From NCBI RefSeq assembly GCF_030296015.1, contig NZ_AP027368.1, positions 868,001-932,000 on the forward strand: DNA of 64,000 bases, given 5' to 3'. The notes beneath the pieces were generated by a model. It made no database searches and had not been told where the DNA came from. It saw nothing but the letters and a program-made list of their open reading frames with translations. This DNA is from Ferrimonas sp. YFM (GTDB lineage Bacteria; Pseudomonadota; Gammaproteobacteria; Enterobacterales; Shewanellaceae). Position numbers and translations under genes: made by a program. Shown here piece after piece: positions 19,132 through 27,416 of this stretch (its first letter is position 1; each line of letters begins with the position of its first letter).

Positions 19132-20277
19132 TTATTCCAGTTCCGTCGGCAGGATGCGTTCACTCTGATAGCAGCCCAGCACCTTGACGAAGCGGGTGAT
19201 GGGCACCAGCTCAGACAGGGCTTGCTGCATGGGACCGCTGCTGAGGTTGGCTTCCACATCCAGGTAGAACATCTCCTCCCAGGGGTTGCCGGGGATGGGG
19301 CGGCTGGTGAGCTTGCTCATGATGAGGCCGTTGTTCTTCAGCACCAGCAGGGCGTCCACCAGGGCGCCGGCCTTCTGTCCCGTGGCCATGATCAGCGTGG
19401 TCTTGGCGGGCACCTGGACCGGCACCTCCTTGGCCTTTCGTGCCACCAGAATAAAGCGGCTTTCGTTGTCGGCCTGGTTGGCCAGTTTCTCCCGGCGAAC
19501 CTCCAGGCCATAGAGGGCCCCGCCGGCCTGGCTGGCGATGGCGGCCTTGGTGGGATCTTTGCCATCGGCGACCAGGGCCATGGCGTGGGCGGAGCTGGCG
19601 CAGTACTCCAGCTTCACCCCAGGGTAGCCGCGCAGATGATTGCTGCACTGGGACAGGACCTGGGGGTGAGCGTAGATGGTATCGATGGCGTCCAGATCGG
19701 CACCGGGCAGGGTGAGCAGGCAATGGCCTATGGTCTCGGTGGTTTCGCCGACAATCTGCAGATGAGTCTGCTGCAGCAGGTCGTAGACCTCGTTGATGAA
19801 TCCGGAGGAGGTGTTCTGAATCGGCAGTATGCCGTAGTCGGCGTTGCCCTGTTCCACCGCCTGAATCACTTCATGGAAGTCCGGGCAACCCATCTCCACC
19901 ATGGACATCTCCCGGCGGGTAAAGTAGCCCTGAGCGGCGATGTGGCTGTAGGAGCCCCGTGCGCCCAGGTAGGCCACGGTCACCAGATCCTGGCTGGTGT
20001 TCTGCCGGCCTTGCAGCCAGGCCTGCTGACGCAGCACCGAATCTTCGATGATGGTCTGGAACAGGCGGACCACATACTGGGCATCCAGCCCCTGATCCTT
20101 GCCCAGGGCCACCAGCTTCTCCAGCAGCTGATGTTCCCGTTCCTGATCCCGAACCGGCTTTAGGTCGATCTCCTTGCTTCTGGCCACATTCAGGGTCAGC
20201 TGACGCCGCTTCGCCAGCAGGGCCAGAAGATCGTTGTCTACCTGATTGATGTCGGTTCTTATCTTGTTTAAGTCCAT
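19132..20277 (-). CDS. pheA: Chorismate mutase / prephenate dehydratase (P-protein)
   Basis: The enzyme makes phenylpyruvate, the precursor of phenylalanine. The 381-residue protein has an AroQ chorismate mutase domain (about residues 1-90), a prephenate dehydratase domain beginning VAYLGARGSYSHIAA near residue 107, and a C-terminal ACT domain with ESRFILVA before it and KAGALVDALLVLKNNGLIMSKLTSRP-type residues, which binds phenylalanine for feedback. A phenylalanine leader peptide and attenuator lie upstream at 20320-20446. Confidence 0.97.
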   Translation of the reverse strand: MDLNKIRTDINQVDNDLLALLAKRRQLTLNVARSKEIDLKPVRDQEREHQLLEKLVALGKDQGLDAQYVVRLFQTIIEDSVLRQQAWLQGRQNTSQDLVTVAYLGARGSYSHIAAQGYFTRREMSMVEMGCPDFHEVIQAVEQGNADYGILPIQNTSSGFINEVYDLLQQTHLQIVGETTETIGHCLLTLPGADLDAIDTIYAHPQVLSQCSNHLRGYPGVKLEYCASSAHAMALVADGKDPTKAAIASQAGGALYGLEVRREKLANQADNESRFILVARKAKEVPVQVPAKTTLIMATGQKAGALVDALLVLKNNGLIMSKLTSRPIPGNPWEEMFYLDVEANLSSGPMQQALSELVPITRFVKVLGCYQSERILPTELE

Positions 20278-20319
20278 CTTATCCTCGTTGCTGCTCTGAG
20301 GGCCTGGCCCGCCGGATAC

Positions 20320-20346
20320 AAAAAAGCCTCCCGGTGAGGGAGGCTT
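20320..20346 (-). terminator. Attenuator terminator in the pheA leader
   Basis: Read on the minus strand, AAGCCTCCC and GGGAGGCTT pair around a five-base loop, followed by a T-run. It lies between pheL and pheA, 43 bases before the pheA start, as expected for transcription attenuation. Confidence 0.88.
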
Positions 20347-20389
20347 GCTGGGTCATCTATTTTCGTTTTGGCACCCGCATTTCGCCTCC

Positions 20390-20446
20390 CTATCTGGGTG
20401 GTGCAAAAAAGAAAATAAAAAACCTGTGAATCTGAATTTTTATCAT
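20390..20446 (-). CDS. pheL: pheA operon leader peptide
   Basis: This 18-codon reading frame starts at the ATG at 20446 and ends at TAG. It contains five phenylalanine codons within seven positions (RFFIFFFAPPR at its end). Ribosome stalling at these codons when charged tRNA-Phe is short would favour the anti-terminator and allow pheA transcription. The order raiA-pheL-pheA is that of E. coli. The peptide differs in sequence from the E. coli one but keeps the Phe run. Confidence 0.92.
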   Translation of the reverse strand: MIKIQIHRFFIFFFAPPR

Positions 20447-20491
20447 TGGGCTACACTAGCGGCTCGTCGATGCTTTTGTCAACAACGCAAA

Positions 20492-20511
20492 GCGCCGGCG
20501 TTTGCCGGCGC
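20492..20511 (-). terminator. Probable terminator after raiA
   Basis: GCGCCGGC and GCCGGCGC pair around GTTT. On the minus strand it is followed by TTTGCGTT, a weak T-run. It lies 29 bases after the raiA stop and before pheL. Confidence 0.65.
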
Positions 20512-20539
20512 ACTCCTCATCTGAACGTACGGGGGAGTC

Positions 20540-20878
20540 TTAGGCCGCGCTCTCCTCCTCTTCCACCTCGACGGCGGCGGGTTTGACATGACGCTTGGCC
20601 TGATCTTTGTGAGCGTGGCGGTTCAGCTGACGCTCCAGTTTCTGTCCCATCTGATTGATGGCGTTGTACAGGTTCTCATGAGAAGCTTTAGCAAACAGTT
20701 TACCGCTGGGGACGCCCATGGACGCTTCTATCTGGAAGTCGTTGCCCTCCTGGGTGATGATCACATGGGGGCTGATGAGGTCGACATCGTGTCGATTCAG
20801 TTTCTCAAAACGGCTTTCGATGCGTTCACGGATGGGGTCGGTTACGGCGAGGTGTTTGCTGGTGATTTCAATTCTCAT
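20540..20878 (-). CDS. raiA: Ribosome-associated inhibitor / hibernation factor RaiA
   Basis: RaiA (YfiA, a short HPF-family protein) binds the 30S A and P sites and silences ribosomes in stationary phase. The 112-residue protein starts MRIEITSKHLAVTDPIRERI and shows the beta-alpha-beta fold with NLYNAINQMGQKLERQLNRHAHK near residue 70, ending in an acidic tail typical of YfiA (VEVEEEES). A CRP-like palindrome lies 72 to 85 bases upstream of the start. Confidence 0.93.
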   Translation of the reverse strand: MRIEITSKHLAVTDPIRERIESRFEKLNRHDVDLISPHVIITQEGNDFQIEASMGVPSGKLFAKASHENLYNAINQMGQKLERQLNRHAHKDQAKRHVKPAAVEVEEEESAA

Positions 20879-20947
20879 AGAGTTCCCCTTCTGTATGACC
20901 CAAAATCAGGTTCAACTTCAGACTAACTCCACTTTTGCGTATGGGTA

Positions 20948-20965
20948 AAGTGATCTTGATCACCT
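20948..20965. promoter_or_regulatory. CRP-like palindrome between raiA and the cytochrome b561 gene
   Basis: GTGATCTTGATCAC at 20950-20963 is a perfect GTGA-N6-TCAC core of a CRP site. It lies about 70 bases upstream of raiA (minus strand) and about 190 bases upstream of the plus-strand cytochrome b561 gene, so raiA is the likelier target. Confidence 0.65.
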
Positions 20966-21152
20966 TTTTGTCGAATGTCGGAAAGATACGCAATCGGTTC
21001 AACTTAGGTTAAAAAAACACAGATTTTCGCTTGTGGGATAATCAAAAGCGGCGCATTATGGGTGGGATTTAGGGCAAGGGAGTGCTGCGGTTCGTCTAGG
21101 AAATAACCGCCTTAAAAACGCCTGGCCCAGACCGGATTCCAAGGAGTTTAAG

Positions 21153-21797
21153 GTGAAGGTGAAGATCTGGGACGGCATGGTCCGCCTTTTTCACTGGGGG
21201 ACGGCCTTGTTGCTGCCTCTGTGTTGGTATACCGCAGATCAGGGCATGATGGAGTGGCACATGACCTGTGCCTACCTGCTGATGACCCTGCTGCTGATGA
21301 GAGTGCTCTGGGGCTTTGTCGGCACCACTACGGCACGATTCGATCACTTCCTGCGCCGCCCCGGCGCCGTTATCCATTATCTGGCCCATTGGCGCCACCA
21401 CAAGCGTCCCTACTTCGGGCATAATCCCGCCGGTGGCTACATGGTGCTGGTGATGCTGCTGCTGTTGATGGGGCAGGTGATCACCGGGCTGTTTGCCACC
21501 GATGACATCCTCACCGAAGGGCCCCTCTATCCCTATGTCAGCAGCCAGCTGGCGTCCACCCTGACCAGCCTGCATCACCTGATCTTTGATCTGATCCTGG
21601 CCAGTGTGGCACTGCATCTGACGGCCATTCTCTTTTATCGGCTCAACGGGGTGAATCTGGTGGAGGCGATGCTCACCGGTTATGGGTTTACCGCCGAAGG
21701 ACGTCGCTGCAACGCCAAGACGCCCATGCGCTGGTTGCTGCCCCTGACCCTGACCAGTTCCGGGGTGCTGTTTGGCCTGATTCTTCCCCTCTGGTAG
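21153..21797 (+). CDS. Cytochrome b561-type diheme membrane protein
   Basis: The 214-residue protein starts IWDGMVRLFHWGTALLLP, the typical heme-ligating first helix of the Ni/Fe-hydrogenase/cytochrome b561 superfamily, and has four or five hydrophobic helices with histidines suited to heme binding (HW near residue 14, MEWHM near residue 36, TSLHHLI near residue 147). The start is GTG at 21153 with AAGGAG six bases upstream. It faces a cytochrome c' gene across a shared terminator. It probably passes electrons between quinol and a periplasmic partner; the partner is not certain. Confidence 0.85.
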   Translation: MKVKIWDGMVRLFHWGTALLLPLCWYTADQGMMEWHMTCAYLLMTLLLMRVLWGFVGTTTARFDHFLRRPGAVIHYLAHWRHHKRPYFGHNPAGGYMVLVMLLLLMGQVITGLFATDDILTEGPLYPYVSSQLASTLTSLHHLIFDLILASVALHLTAILFYRLNGVNLVEAMLTGYGFTAEGRRCNAKTPMRWLLPLTLTSSGVLFGLILPLW

Positions 21798-21813
21798 TGG
21801 GGAGCCATAAACT

Positions 21814-21841
21814 AAAAAAGGGCTGCAGATGCAGCCCTTTT
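21814..21841. terminator. Bidirectional terminator between cytochrome genes
   Basis: AAAAAAGGGCTGC and GCAGCCCTTTT pair around a short loop; both strands end in a T-run. Confidence 0.9.
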
Positions 21842-21854
21842 CTGTGCTCGGCAA

Positions 21855-22310
21855 TCAGTCCTGCTTGAACTGATCGTGGCAGCCTTTGCAGGTCTTGCCT
21901 GTGGCACCAAACGCCTTCTTGATGGCGCCGGCGTCGCCACTGGCGGAGGCGGTCGCCAGATTGGAGGAGGCCAGTTGAAACTCCTTGGCGATGTCGTTGA
22001 ACTTGGCGTTGTCGCTCCAGACCGAGGCCAGGGCTTCGGTATCGCCCTTGTTGGAGCCAGCCACCTTGAACGCATCGAAGGGGATGTTGGCCAGCATGGC
22101 CAGATGCTCCGCCCGGCGCTGGAACGCGGCGTCATCCATCTCCTTCTTGCCCTTAATCATGGCGTACATGTCGCCAAAGTTTTCCTTGATCAGCTGGAAG
22201 GCGTGTTGCCTGTACTTGATGGCATCCTCCGGAGTGTTGAAGGCACCTTCGGCTGCGACTGAGCCGCTCATGGCCAGCAGTGCGGCCAACAGCATAGAAC
22301 TTCTTGTCAT
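21855..22310 (-). CDS. Cytochrome c' (periplasmic c-type heme protein)
   Basis: The 151-residue product has a signal peptide (SSMLLAALLAMSGSVAA) and a single heme site, CKGCH, near its C-terminus followed by DQFKQD, the usual cytochrome c' layout of a four-helix bundle with a C-terminal heme. Such proteins bind NO or CO and may protect against NO. The ATG at 22310 is chosen because the signal peptide starts there; the open frame extends 24 codons further without sense. A CRP-like site lies about 60 bases upstream. Confidence 0.9.
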   Translation of the reverse strand: MTRSSMLLAALLAMSGSVAAEGAFNTPEDAIKYRQHAFQLIKENFGDMYAMIKGKKEMDDAAFQRRAEHLAMLANIPFDAFKVAGSNKGDTEALASVWSDNAKFNDIAKEFQLASSNLATASASGDAGAIKKAFGATGKTCKGCHDQFKQD

Positions 22311-22366
22311 TGTTGCTTTTTCCCTGTCGTTGTTTTGCTCATGTGAATAGTAACGCGCAAATGTGT

Positions 22367-22384
22367 CCGTGACCAAGCTCACAA
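22367..22384 (-). promoter_or_regulatory. CRP-like site upstream of the cytochrome c' gene
   Basis: GTGACCAAGCTCAC at 22369-22382 has the exact GTGA-N6-TCAC core. It lies 59 to 72 bases before the start codon, a usual activation distance. Confidence 0.65.
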
Positions 22385-22452
22385 TTGTTTCTGAAAGTGG
22401 CTCAGCCTCTCATGACGGGAAAAACCGCTCGCCTTTGTCCTGCTGTAGCGGT

Positions 22453-22470
22453 GTAATGCTACGGCATTAC
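22453..22470 (+). promoter_or_regulatory. Palindromic operator candidate before trpR
   Basis: GTAATGC and GCATTAC are perfect inverted repeats around TACG. It ends 20 bases before the trpR start, where an autoregulatory TrpR operator would be expected. It does not match the E. coli operator closely, so the binding protein is inferred from position. Confidence 0.5.
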
Positions 22471-22490
22471 ATGTGGAGACCAAAAACGAT

Positions 22491-22778
22491 ATGGAATCTG
22501 AGTATTGGGATGAGGCGCTCGACCTCATCGCCGGACTGAGTGGTAAGGAGTCACTGAATCCTCTGTTCTCTCTTCTGCTGACCCCGGATGAACGGGAAGC
22601 CATAGGCGCCCGGTTGGCGGTGTTTCGCGCCCTGTTGCAGGGGGAGATGACCCAGAGGCAGATCGCTTCGACGCTGAATGTCAGCATTGCCACCATCACT
22701 CGTTGTTCAAACACATTAAAACATCTGCCCGACCCCCAGCGCGCCCTGATGCAGGAGATGCTGCTGGGGCCCAGTTAA
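22491..22778 (+). CDS. trpR: Trp operon repressor TrpR
   Basis: TrpR binds tryptophan and represses trp and tryptophan-uptake genes. From the ATG at 22491 the protein has 95 residues and contains LLLTPDEREAIGARLAVF, QGEMTQRQIASTLNVSIATITR, that is, the tryptophan pocket and helix-turn-helix of TrpR. One in-helix position reads RCSNTLK where E. coli has RGSNSLK. A GTG at 22473 is in frame, but GGAG at 22475-22478 fits the ATG at 22491 better. It is followed by a tryptophan-type permease gene 22 bases on. Confidence 0.9.
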   Translation: MESEYWDEALDLIAGLSGKESLNPLFSLLLTPDEREAIGARLAVFRALLQGEMTQRQIASTLNVSIATITRCSNTLKHLPDPQRALMQEMLLGPS

Positions 22779-22799
22779 CGAGTTACAACGGAGACATCG

Positions 22800-24056
22800 A
22801 TGTCAGAAGTAGTATTAGAGACATCAGCAAAACAGGCCTCACCCGGAATCCTGGGAGGGGCGATGATCATCGCCGGCACCGCCATTGGCGCTGGCATGCT
22901 GTCACTGCCGGTGATGAGCGCCGGCATGTGGTTTGGGTGGTCGGTGATCATCCTCGCCCTCTGCTGCTACTGCTGTTACAGCTCCGCCATGTACCTGGCC
23001 GAGGCCAACCTCAACTACCATGCCGGTGCCAGCTACGCCACCATGGCCAGGGACACCCTGGGTGTCCCCGGGGTGATCGCGTCGCTCTGCACCGTGGGCT
23101 TTGTCAGCTACATCCTCTGTTACGCCTACATCTCCGGGGGATCCTCGGTGCTGGCCTCCAGCCTGGAGGCGGGGTTCGGTCTGAGCCTGGCCAACTGGCA
23201 GGCGGGCCTGGTGTTTGGCATTGTGCTTGGCGGCATCGTGCTGCTGGGCAGCCGGGCGGTGGATCGGGTGAGCACTATCATGATCGGTGCCATGGTGATC
23301 ACCTTCATCACCTCCATCGGCATGCTGTCCGCCGAGGTGACCTCCACCAACCTGTTCCCCGAAGTGGGTATGGGGGAGACACTGCCCTACATCTGGTTGG
23401 GGATTCCGGTGCTGGCCCTGAGCTTCGGCTACCACAGTACCGTACCCAGCATCGTCAAACACTATGACATGGATATCCGCAAGTCACGTCAGGCGATCCT
23501 CGGTGGCAGCCTGTTGGCCCTGGCCATCTATGTCCTGTGGCAGTTTGCCATCCTGGGCACCGTCTCCCGTACCGACTTCGCTCAGGTGGTGGCCTCCGGG
23601 GGTAACGTCAGTGCTTTGATTGGCGCTGTGGGCGATGCGGTGGACGGTCAGTTTATCGATACCCTGCTCAGCTTCTTCGCCAAGTTTGCCCTGGCCAGCT
23701 CCTTCCTGGGGGTGGCCCTGGGACTGCTGGACTTTATGAAAGACCAATTGGGGCTGGGCGACAGCGCAAGAGATACCGCCCTGGCCGGGGCCGTGACCTT
23801 CCTGCCCACCCTGACCCTGGCGGTGGCCATTCCAGATGGCTTCATCGTGGCCATCGGCTATGCCTCTCTGCTGGCCAGCATCTTCGTCTTGGTGCTGCCC
23901 TGTTCCATCGCCCTGGTGTTGCGTCGCCGCGGTGCCAGCGAAGGGTTCAGGGTCTCCGGTGGCAACCTGCGTCTCTATCTGGTGCTGGGCTTCGGTCTGC
24001 TGGTGATTGTGTGCGAGAGCCTGGCCCTTTTGAAGATGTTGCCGAGTTACCCGTAA
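22800..24056 (+). CDS. Aromatic amino acid (tryptophan-type) permease, Mtr/TnaB-like
   Basis: The 418-residue protein belongs to the HAAAP family of proton symporters. It starts the membrane part with GGAMIIAGTAIGAGMLSLPV, then AEANLNYHAGASY near residue 75 and YILCYAYISGGSS near residue 112, all closer to Mtr/TnaB than to TyrP as I remember them. About eleven hydrophobic helices can be counted. Its place directly after trpR suggests a tryptophan-controlled uptake unit. Substrate choice is inferred. Confidence 0.88.
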   Translation: MSEVVLETSAKQASPGILGGAMIIAGTAIGAGMLSLPVMSAGMWFGWSVIILALCCYCCYSSAMYLAEANLNYHAGASYATMARDTLGVPGVIASLCTVGFVSYILCYAYISGGSSVLASSLEAGFGLSLANWQAGLVFGIVLGGIVLLGSRAVDRVSTIMIGAMVITFITSIGMLSAEVTSTNLFPEVGMGETLPYIWLGIPVLALSFGYHSTVPSIVKHYDMDIRKSRQAILGGSLLALAIYVLWQFAILGTVSRTDFAQVVASGGNVSALIGAVGDAVDGQFIDTLLSFFAKFALASSFLGVALGLLDFMKDQLGLGDSARDTALAGAVTFLPTLTLAVAIPDGFIVAIGYASLLASIFVLVLPCSIALVLRRRGASEGFRVSGGNLRLYLVLGFGLLVIVCESLALLKMLPSYP

Positions 24057-24244
24057 CAACGTGTTGTCGGTGTCGGCCGGATCTTCTAGGGCTGACACTG
24101 GCCGGAGCGCCTCTGAGATCATCGGCGCCGCCCCTGGGCGGCGCCGAATTGTATTACCTGTCAAACATTGAGCTGCCTCAGGTCTGTTAACGGGGTTTCC
24201 GCCTAGAGTTGAATAAGAGGCTGGAGCTAACTGAGGAGAGCAGC

Positions 24245-24481
24245 ATGGATTGGGAACCCGGCAACATTAACTATCAAGGCCAGGACAGCGGCGTGCACCG
24301 TTGGCAGGTGGACTCTGAAGTGACGCTTTTTTGGCACCCGGACTGGTTGCATCTGGCTGAGGACATCACCGGCATGCACAAGCGGGTCCCTCTGGATCTC
24401 AATGCCGGAGAGGTGCCCACCGAAGCCCATGCGCTTAAGGCGGTGGAGAAAGTGGTCAAGGCGCGCAAGGGAGAGGCGTAG
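24245..24481 (+). CDS. Small conserved-looking cytoplasmic protein of unknown function
   Basis: The 78-residue product starts MDWEPGNINYQGQDSGVHRW, is acidic at the front and basic at the end (VEKVVKARKGEA), and has no membrane segment or cysteine. The ATG at 24245 is chosen because GAGGAGAG lies at 24233-24240; an upstream TTG at 24209 is in frame. I recognise no family. It ends 3 bases from the end of the convergent antiporter gene. Confidence 0.65.
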   Translation: MDWEPGNINYQGQDSGVHRWQVDSEVTLFWHPDWLHLAEDITGMHKRVPLDLNAGEVPTEAHALKAVEKVVKARKGEA

Positions 24482-24484
24482 CCC

Positions 24485-25708
24485 TTAGCCAGGGGGCGCC
24501 TGCCCCCTGACATCTTCCCTCGGCCCAGGGTGGGTGCAGGCCCATTTGAGCACCACAGGCCCGACTATGGTGGTGAGGGTGATCACCAGCACCAGCATGG
24601 CGAAGCTTTCGTCCCCCAACAGGTTTACCTGTCGTCCCATCTCGGCGAACACTAGGCCCACTTCACCCCTGGGTACCATGGCGCTGCCCACCATCAGCTT
24701 CTGCCGCCAACTCCCCGACAGCCACAGTCCGCACTGCAGCTTGGTCAGGACCGCCAGGACCGTCAGGACCAGAGCAATGATCAGCGCGGTCGGCGTCAGA
24801 GCCTGTTGGTTCAGGTTGATGCTCAGTCCCACATAACTGAAAAACAGGGGGGCCAGCACATCATTGAGTGGTCCAGAGGCCTGTTCCAGCTTGCGGGTGA
24901 AGGGGAAGGGGTTGACCAGCCACTTGGACCAGGGAGAGGTAAAGTGGCGGGAGATCCCCAGGCCGGCGGCAAAGCCGCCCAGCAGCGGTGGTGTGCCACA
25001 CAGGTGGGCCAGCCAGCCAAACAGGCAGATCAGCAGCAGCACGGTACTGGCGTGGAAGCCCGGTAACATATCTTGTTTGGTCAAGGGTTTGATCAGATAG
25101 ATGATCACCCTGGTGGCCACGGGAGCCAGCATCAGAAACAGCACTATGGTCACCAGTTGCATGACCAGCCCAACCGGTTCCGTATCGCCGTTGGAGAGGC
25201 TGAACATCAGCCCCAGCAGCAGCACCCCAATTACGTCGTCGATGATGGCCGCCCCCAGGATGGTGTGTCCCATTACCCCCTTGTCCTGGTGATTGAGCCT
25301 GAGCACCCGCATGGCGATACCTATGCTGGTGGCGGTCAGGGCCACGCCAAAGAACAGGGCTTCAAGGGGCGGGGCGGGCAACAACCAGTGGACGAAGGGA
25401 GGAATCAGCATCGCGGGCACCAGCACCCCGCTCAGGGCGACGGTGATCACCCTGTGGCCGCTGTGCAGCAGGCGCTTGATGGAGGTCTCGCAGCCGATGA
25501 CGAACATCAGGGTGACCACCCCCAGCTCAGCCAAGTTGTGCAGCTGGGGATGAGGGGTGACCCAGCCCAGCAGTGACGGCCCAAGGATCAGGCCTGAGCT
25601 CAGCTCTCCGACTACAGCGGGCAGCCCAAGACGCCAGCATAGCTGGGCCAGAATCTTGGCCAGCAACAGCATCAACAGCAGGCTGAGCAGGAAGGTGTCC
25701 AGATGCAT
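24485..25708 (-). CDS. Cation:proton antiporter, CPA2 family
   Basis: The 407-residue protein has about twelve membrane helices and the CPA2 marks: LPAVVGELSSGLILGPSLLG near residue 32, the ion-binding pair AAIIDDVIGVLLLG near residue 152 and PRGEVGLVFAEMGRQ near residue 360. It lacks the C-terminal TrkA_N domain of KefB/KefC, so it is a Na+/H+ or K+/H+ exchanger of the short type. The start at 25708 is supported by AAAGGAG upstream. Confidence 0.88.
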   Translation of the reverse strand: MHLDTFLLSLLLMLLLAKILAQLCWRLGLPAVVGELSSGLILGPSLLGWVTPHPQLHNLAELGVVTLMFVIGCETSIKRLLHSGHRVITVALSGVLVPAMLIPPFVHWLLPAPPLEALFFGVALTATSIGIAMRVLRLNHQDKGVMGHTILGAAIIDDVIGVLLLGLMFSLSNGDTEPVGLVMQLVTIVLFLMLAPVATRVIIYLIKPLTKQDMLPGFHASTVLLLICLFGWLAHLCGTPPLLGGFAAGLGISRHFTSPWSKWLVNPFPFTRKLEQASGPLNDVLAPLFFSYVGLSINLNQQALTPTALIIALVLTVLAVLTKLQCGLWLSGSWRQKLMVGSAMVPRGEVGLVFAEMGRQVNLLGDESFAMLVLVITLTTIVGPVVLKWACTHPGPREDVRGQAPPG

Positions 25709-25817
25709 GAGGGCTCCTTTAGGCGGCAAAGCTCGGTGGGCTTGCTCTGGTTAGACTATGTTTAAATCATAGAATTTCTTCGGAACTCTGGTGTTTAAAA
25801 GCGACAGAGGAGGGACT

Positions 25818-26672
25818 ATGAGCAAGATCTTGATCGTGGCTCCCAGGGACGATGATCAATTTGACGCCTTGGCCAAGGGAGTGGAGCTGGCACAAACACT
25901 GAAGATGGATGCCGAGGTGGTGGGCTACTGCCACGAGTCGATGCCTACCACAGATGGGATGACGCCTGAGTTGGTGGAGTCCATCAAAAATCGCCTGATG
26001 AGTGAGCTGGACGATAAGCTCCACACCAGGATGTCTCAGTTGGGAGGGGGCATCCCGGTGACGGTGCGCTGGGCCGAATATCTGGCCGAAGATGTGGCCG
26101 CCCTGGGCGATCAAGGGGCGTCGATGATCGTCAAATCCTATCGCAAGAGCGACCACCTGCTGCCCACAGACTGGCACCTGATTCGCCAGACCCGGGTGCC
26201 ACTGATGCTGTTTACCGACAACCACAGGGCCAGGGCTCAGGATGTGCTGGTGGCGCTGGATCTCAGCGGCAAGAGTGAGTCTAAGCAGATGCTTAATCAG
26301 CAGCTGCTCCATCAGGCCAAGCAGTTGGTGAAATCGACCGGTGGTGAGCTGCATCTGGCTTATGTGGTGCATCTGTCACGGGTGATCCGCGATCTGGAGG
26401 TGGTGGATACCCGGCAGCTGGTGAAAGATGTCTATCGCAACAACGCGCTGCTGCTGGAGTCTCTGGGATTGCCCAAGGACCAGGTGCATGTGATGGTGGG
26501 GGATGAAACCCAGTGCCTGCCTCAGTTGGCCAACAAGCTGCAGGTGGGGTATTTCGTCATCGGAGCCCGTCAGCGCAAGGGGATTCTGGGGTATGTGATG
26601 GGCAACACCGCCGAGGAGATCCTCAGCAAGATGCACAGCCATCTGCTGGTGGTGCCCCAATTCGATCAGTAA
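25818..26672 (+). CDS. Universal stress protein with two Usp domains (UspE-like)
   Basis: The 284-residue protein has a degenerate first Usp unit (KILIVAPRDDDQFDALAKGVELA) and a second unit starting DVLVALDLSG near residue 145. The second unit keeps the nucleotide-binding loop GARQRKGILGYVMGNTAEEI near residue 252. Tandem Usp proteins such as UspE act in stress resistance. The ATG at 25818 follows GAGGAGGG. Confidence 0.85.
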   Translation: MSKILIVAPRDDDQFDALAKGVELAQTLKMDAEVVGYCHESMPTTDGMTPELVESIKNRLMSELDDKLHTRMSQLGGGIPVTVRWAEYLAEDVAALGDQGASMIVKSYRKSDHLLPTDWHLIRQTRVPLMLFTDNHRARAQDVLVALDLSGKSESKQMLNQQLLHQAKQLVKSTGGELHLAYVVHLSRVIRDLEVVDTRQLVKDVYRNNALLLESLGLPKDQVHVMVGDETQCLPQLANKLQVGYFVIGARQRKGILGYVMGNTAEEILSKMHSHLLVVPQFDQ

Positions 26673-26691
26673 TCTCGCATCGCTCGGCAAT

Positions 26692-26720
26692 AAAAAACGG
26701 CAGCCTGAGCTGCCGTTTTT
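26692..26720. terminator. Bidirectional terminator between usp and slyD
   Basis: AAAAAACGGCAGC and GCTGCCGTTTTT pair around CTGA, with a T-run on both strands. Confidence 0.92.
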
Positions 26721-26741
26721 CCTGAAGGCGGGAATGAACCC

Positions 26742-27317
26742 TTAGTGGCAGCCGCAGCCGCCTTTGCCTTCACCGTGGTCACCGCACTCGCCGGTGCCGC
26801 CACAACACTCGTGATCGTCACCCTTGTCGCTGCAACCGCCACCACAGCCGCCGGCCGCGTGGATGTGACCGTGAGCGATCTCCTCTTCGGTCGCGGCACG
26901 TACTTCAACCACTTCCACTTCGAATTGCAGGGTAACGCCGGCCAGAGGGTGGTTGCCGTCAACGACAACGGTGTCATCGCGGACTTCGGCGACCACTACA
27001 GGGGCAGGACCCTGGTCGGTTTCCGCCATAAAGCGCATGCCAGGGGTGATGTCTTCGATGTCGCCGAAGGCGGCCAGAGGCACCTCCTGCTTCAGGCCCT
27101 CCTGATAAGGACCATAGGCTTGCTCTGGGGCAACAGCCGCTTCCAGCTTGTCGCCGGCCGCTTTGTCGGCCAGTTGTGCTTCCAGGCCTGGGATCAGGTT
27201 GTTGGCCCCATGCAGGTACTGCATAGGCTGACCGCCGAAGGAGTCTTCGATCAGTTCGCCTTCGCCGTCACGCAGACGGTAGTGCATGGTAACGACGGTA
27301 TTAGCAGCAATTTTCAT
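26742..27317 (-). CDS. slyD: FKBP-type peptidyl-prolyl isomerase SlyD
   Basis: SlyD is a prolyl isomerase and chaperone that also delivers nickel to hydrogenases. The 191-residue protein starts MKIAANTVVTMHYRLRDGEG, with YLHGANNLIPGLEAQL near residue 35 and the inserted chaperone flap, and ends in a metal-binding tail rich in Cys, His and Asp (GGCGGGC, HECCGGTGECGDHGEG, CGCH). The ATG at 27317 fits the family start. Confidence 0.95.
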   Translation of the reverse strand: MKIAANTVVTMHYRLRDGEGELIEDSFGGQPMQYLHGANNLIPGLEAQLADKAAGDKLEAAVAPEQAYGPYQEGLKQEVPLAAFGDIEDITPGMRFMAETDQGPAPVVVAEVRDDTVVVDGNHPLAGVTLQFEVEVVEVRAATEEEIAHGHIHAAGGCGGGCSDKGDDHECCGGTGECGDHGEGKGGCGCH

Positions 27318-27416
27318 CCTGAACTCCAAAAACAGATGAGTGTAAAAGGCCAAATCATACGGCTTTCACCCTTGCTGCACCATGACTGAGGCGACATTTT
27401 TACCTCCAAAGGGGGA

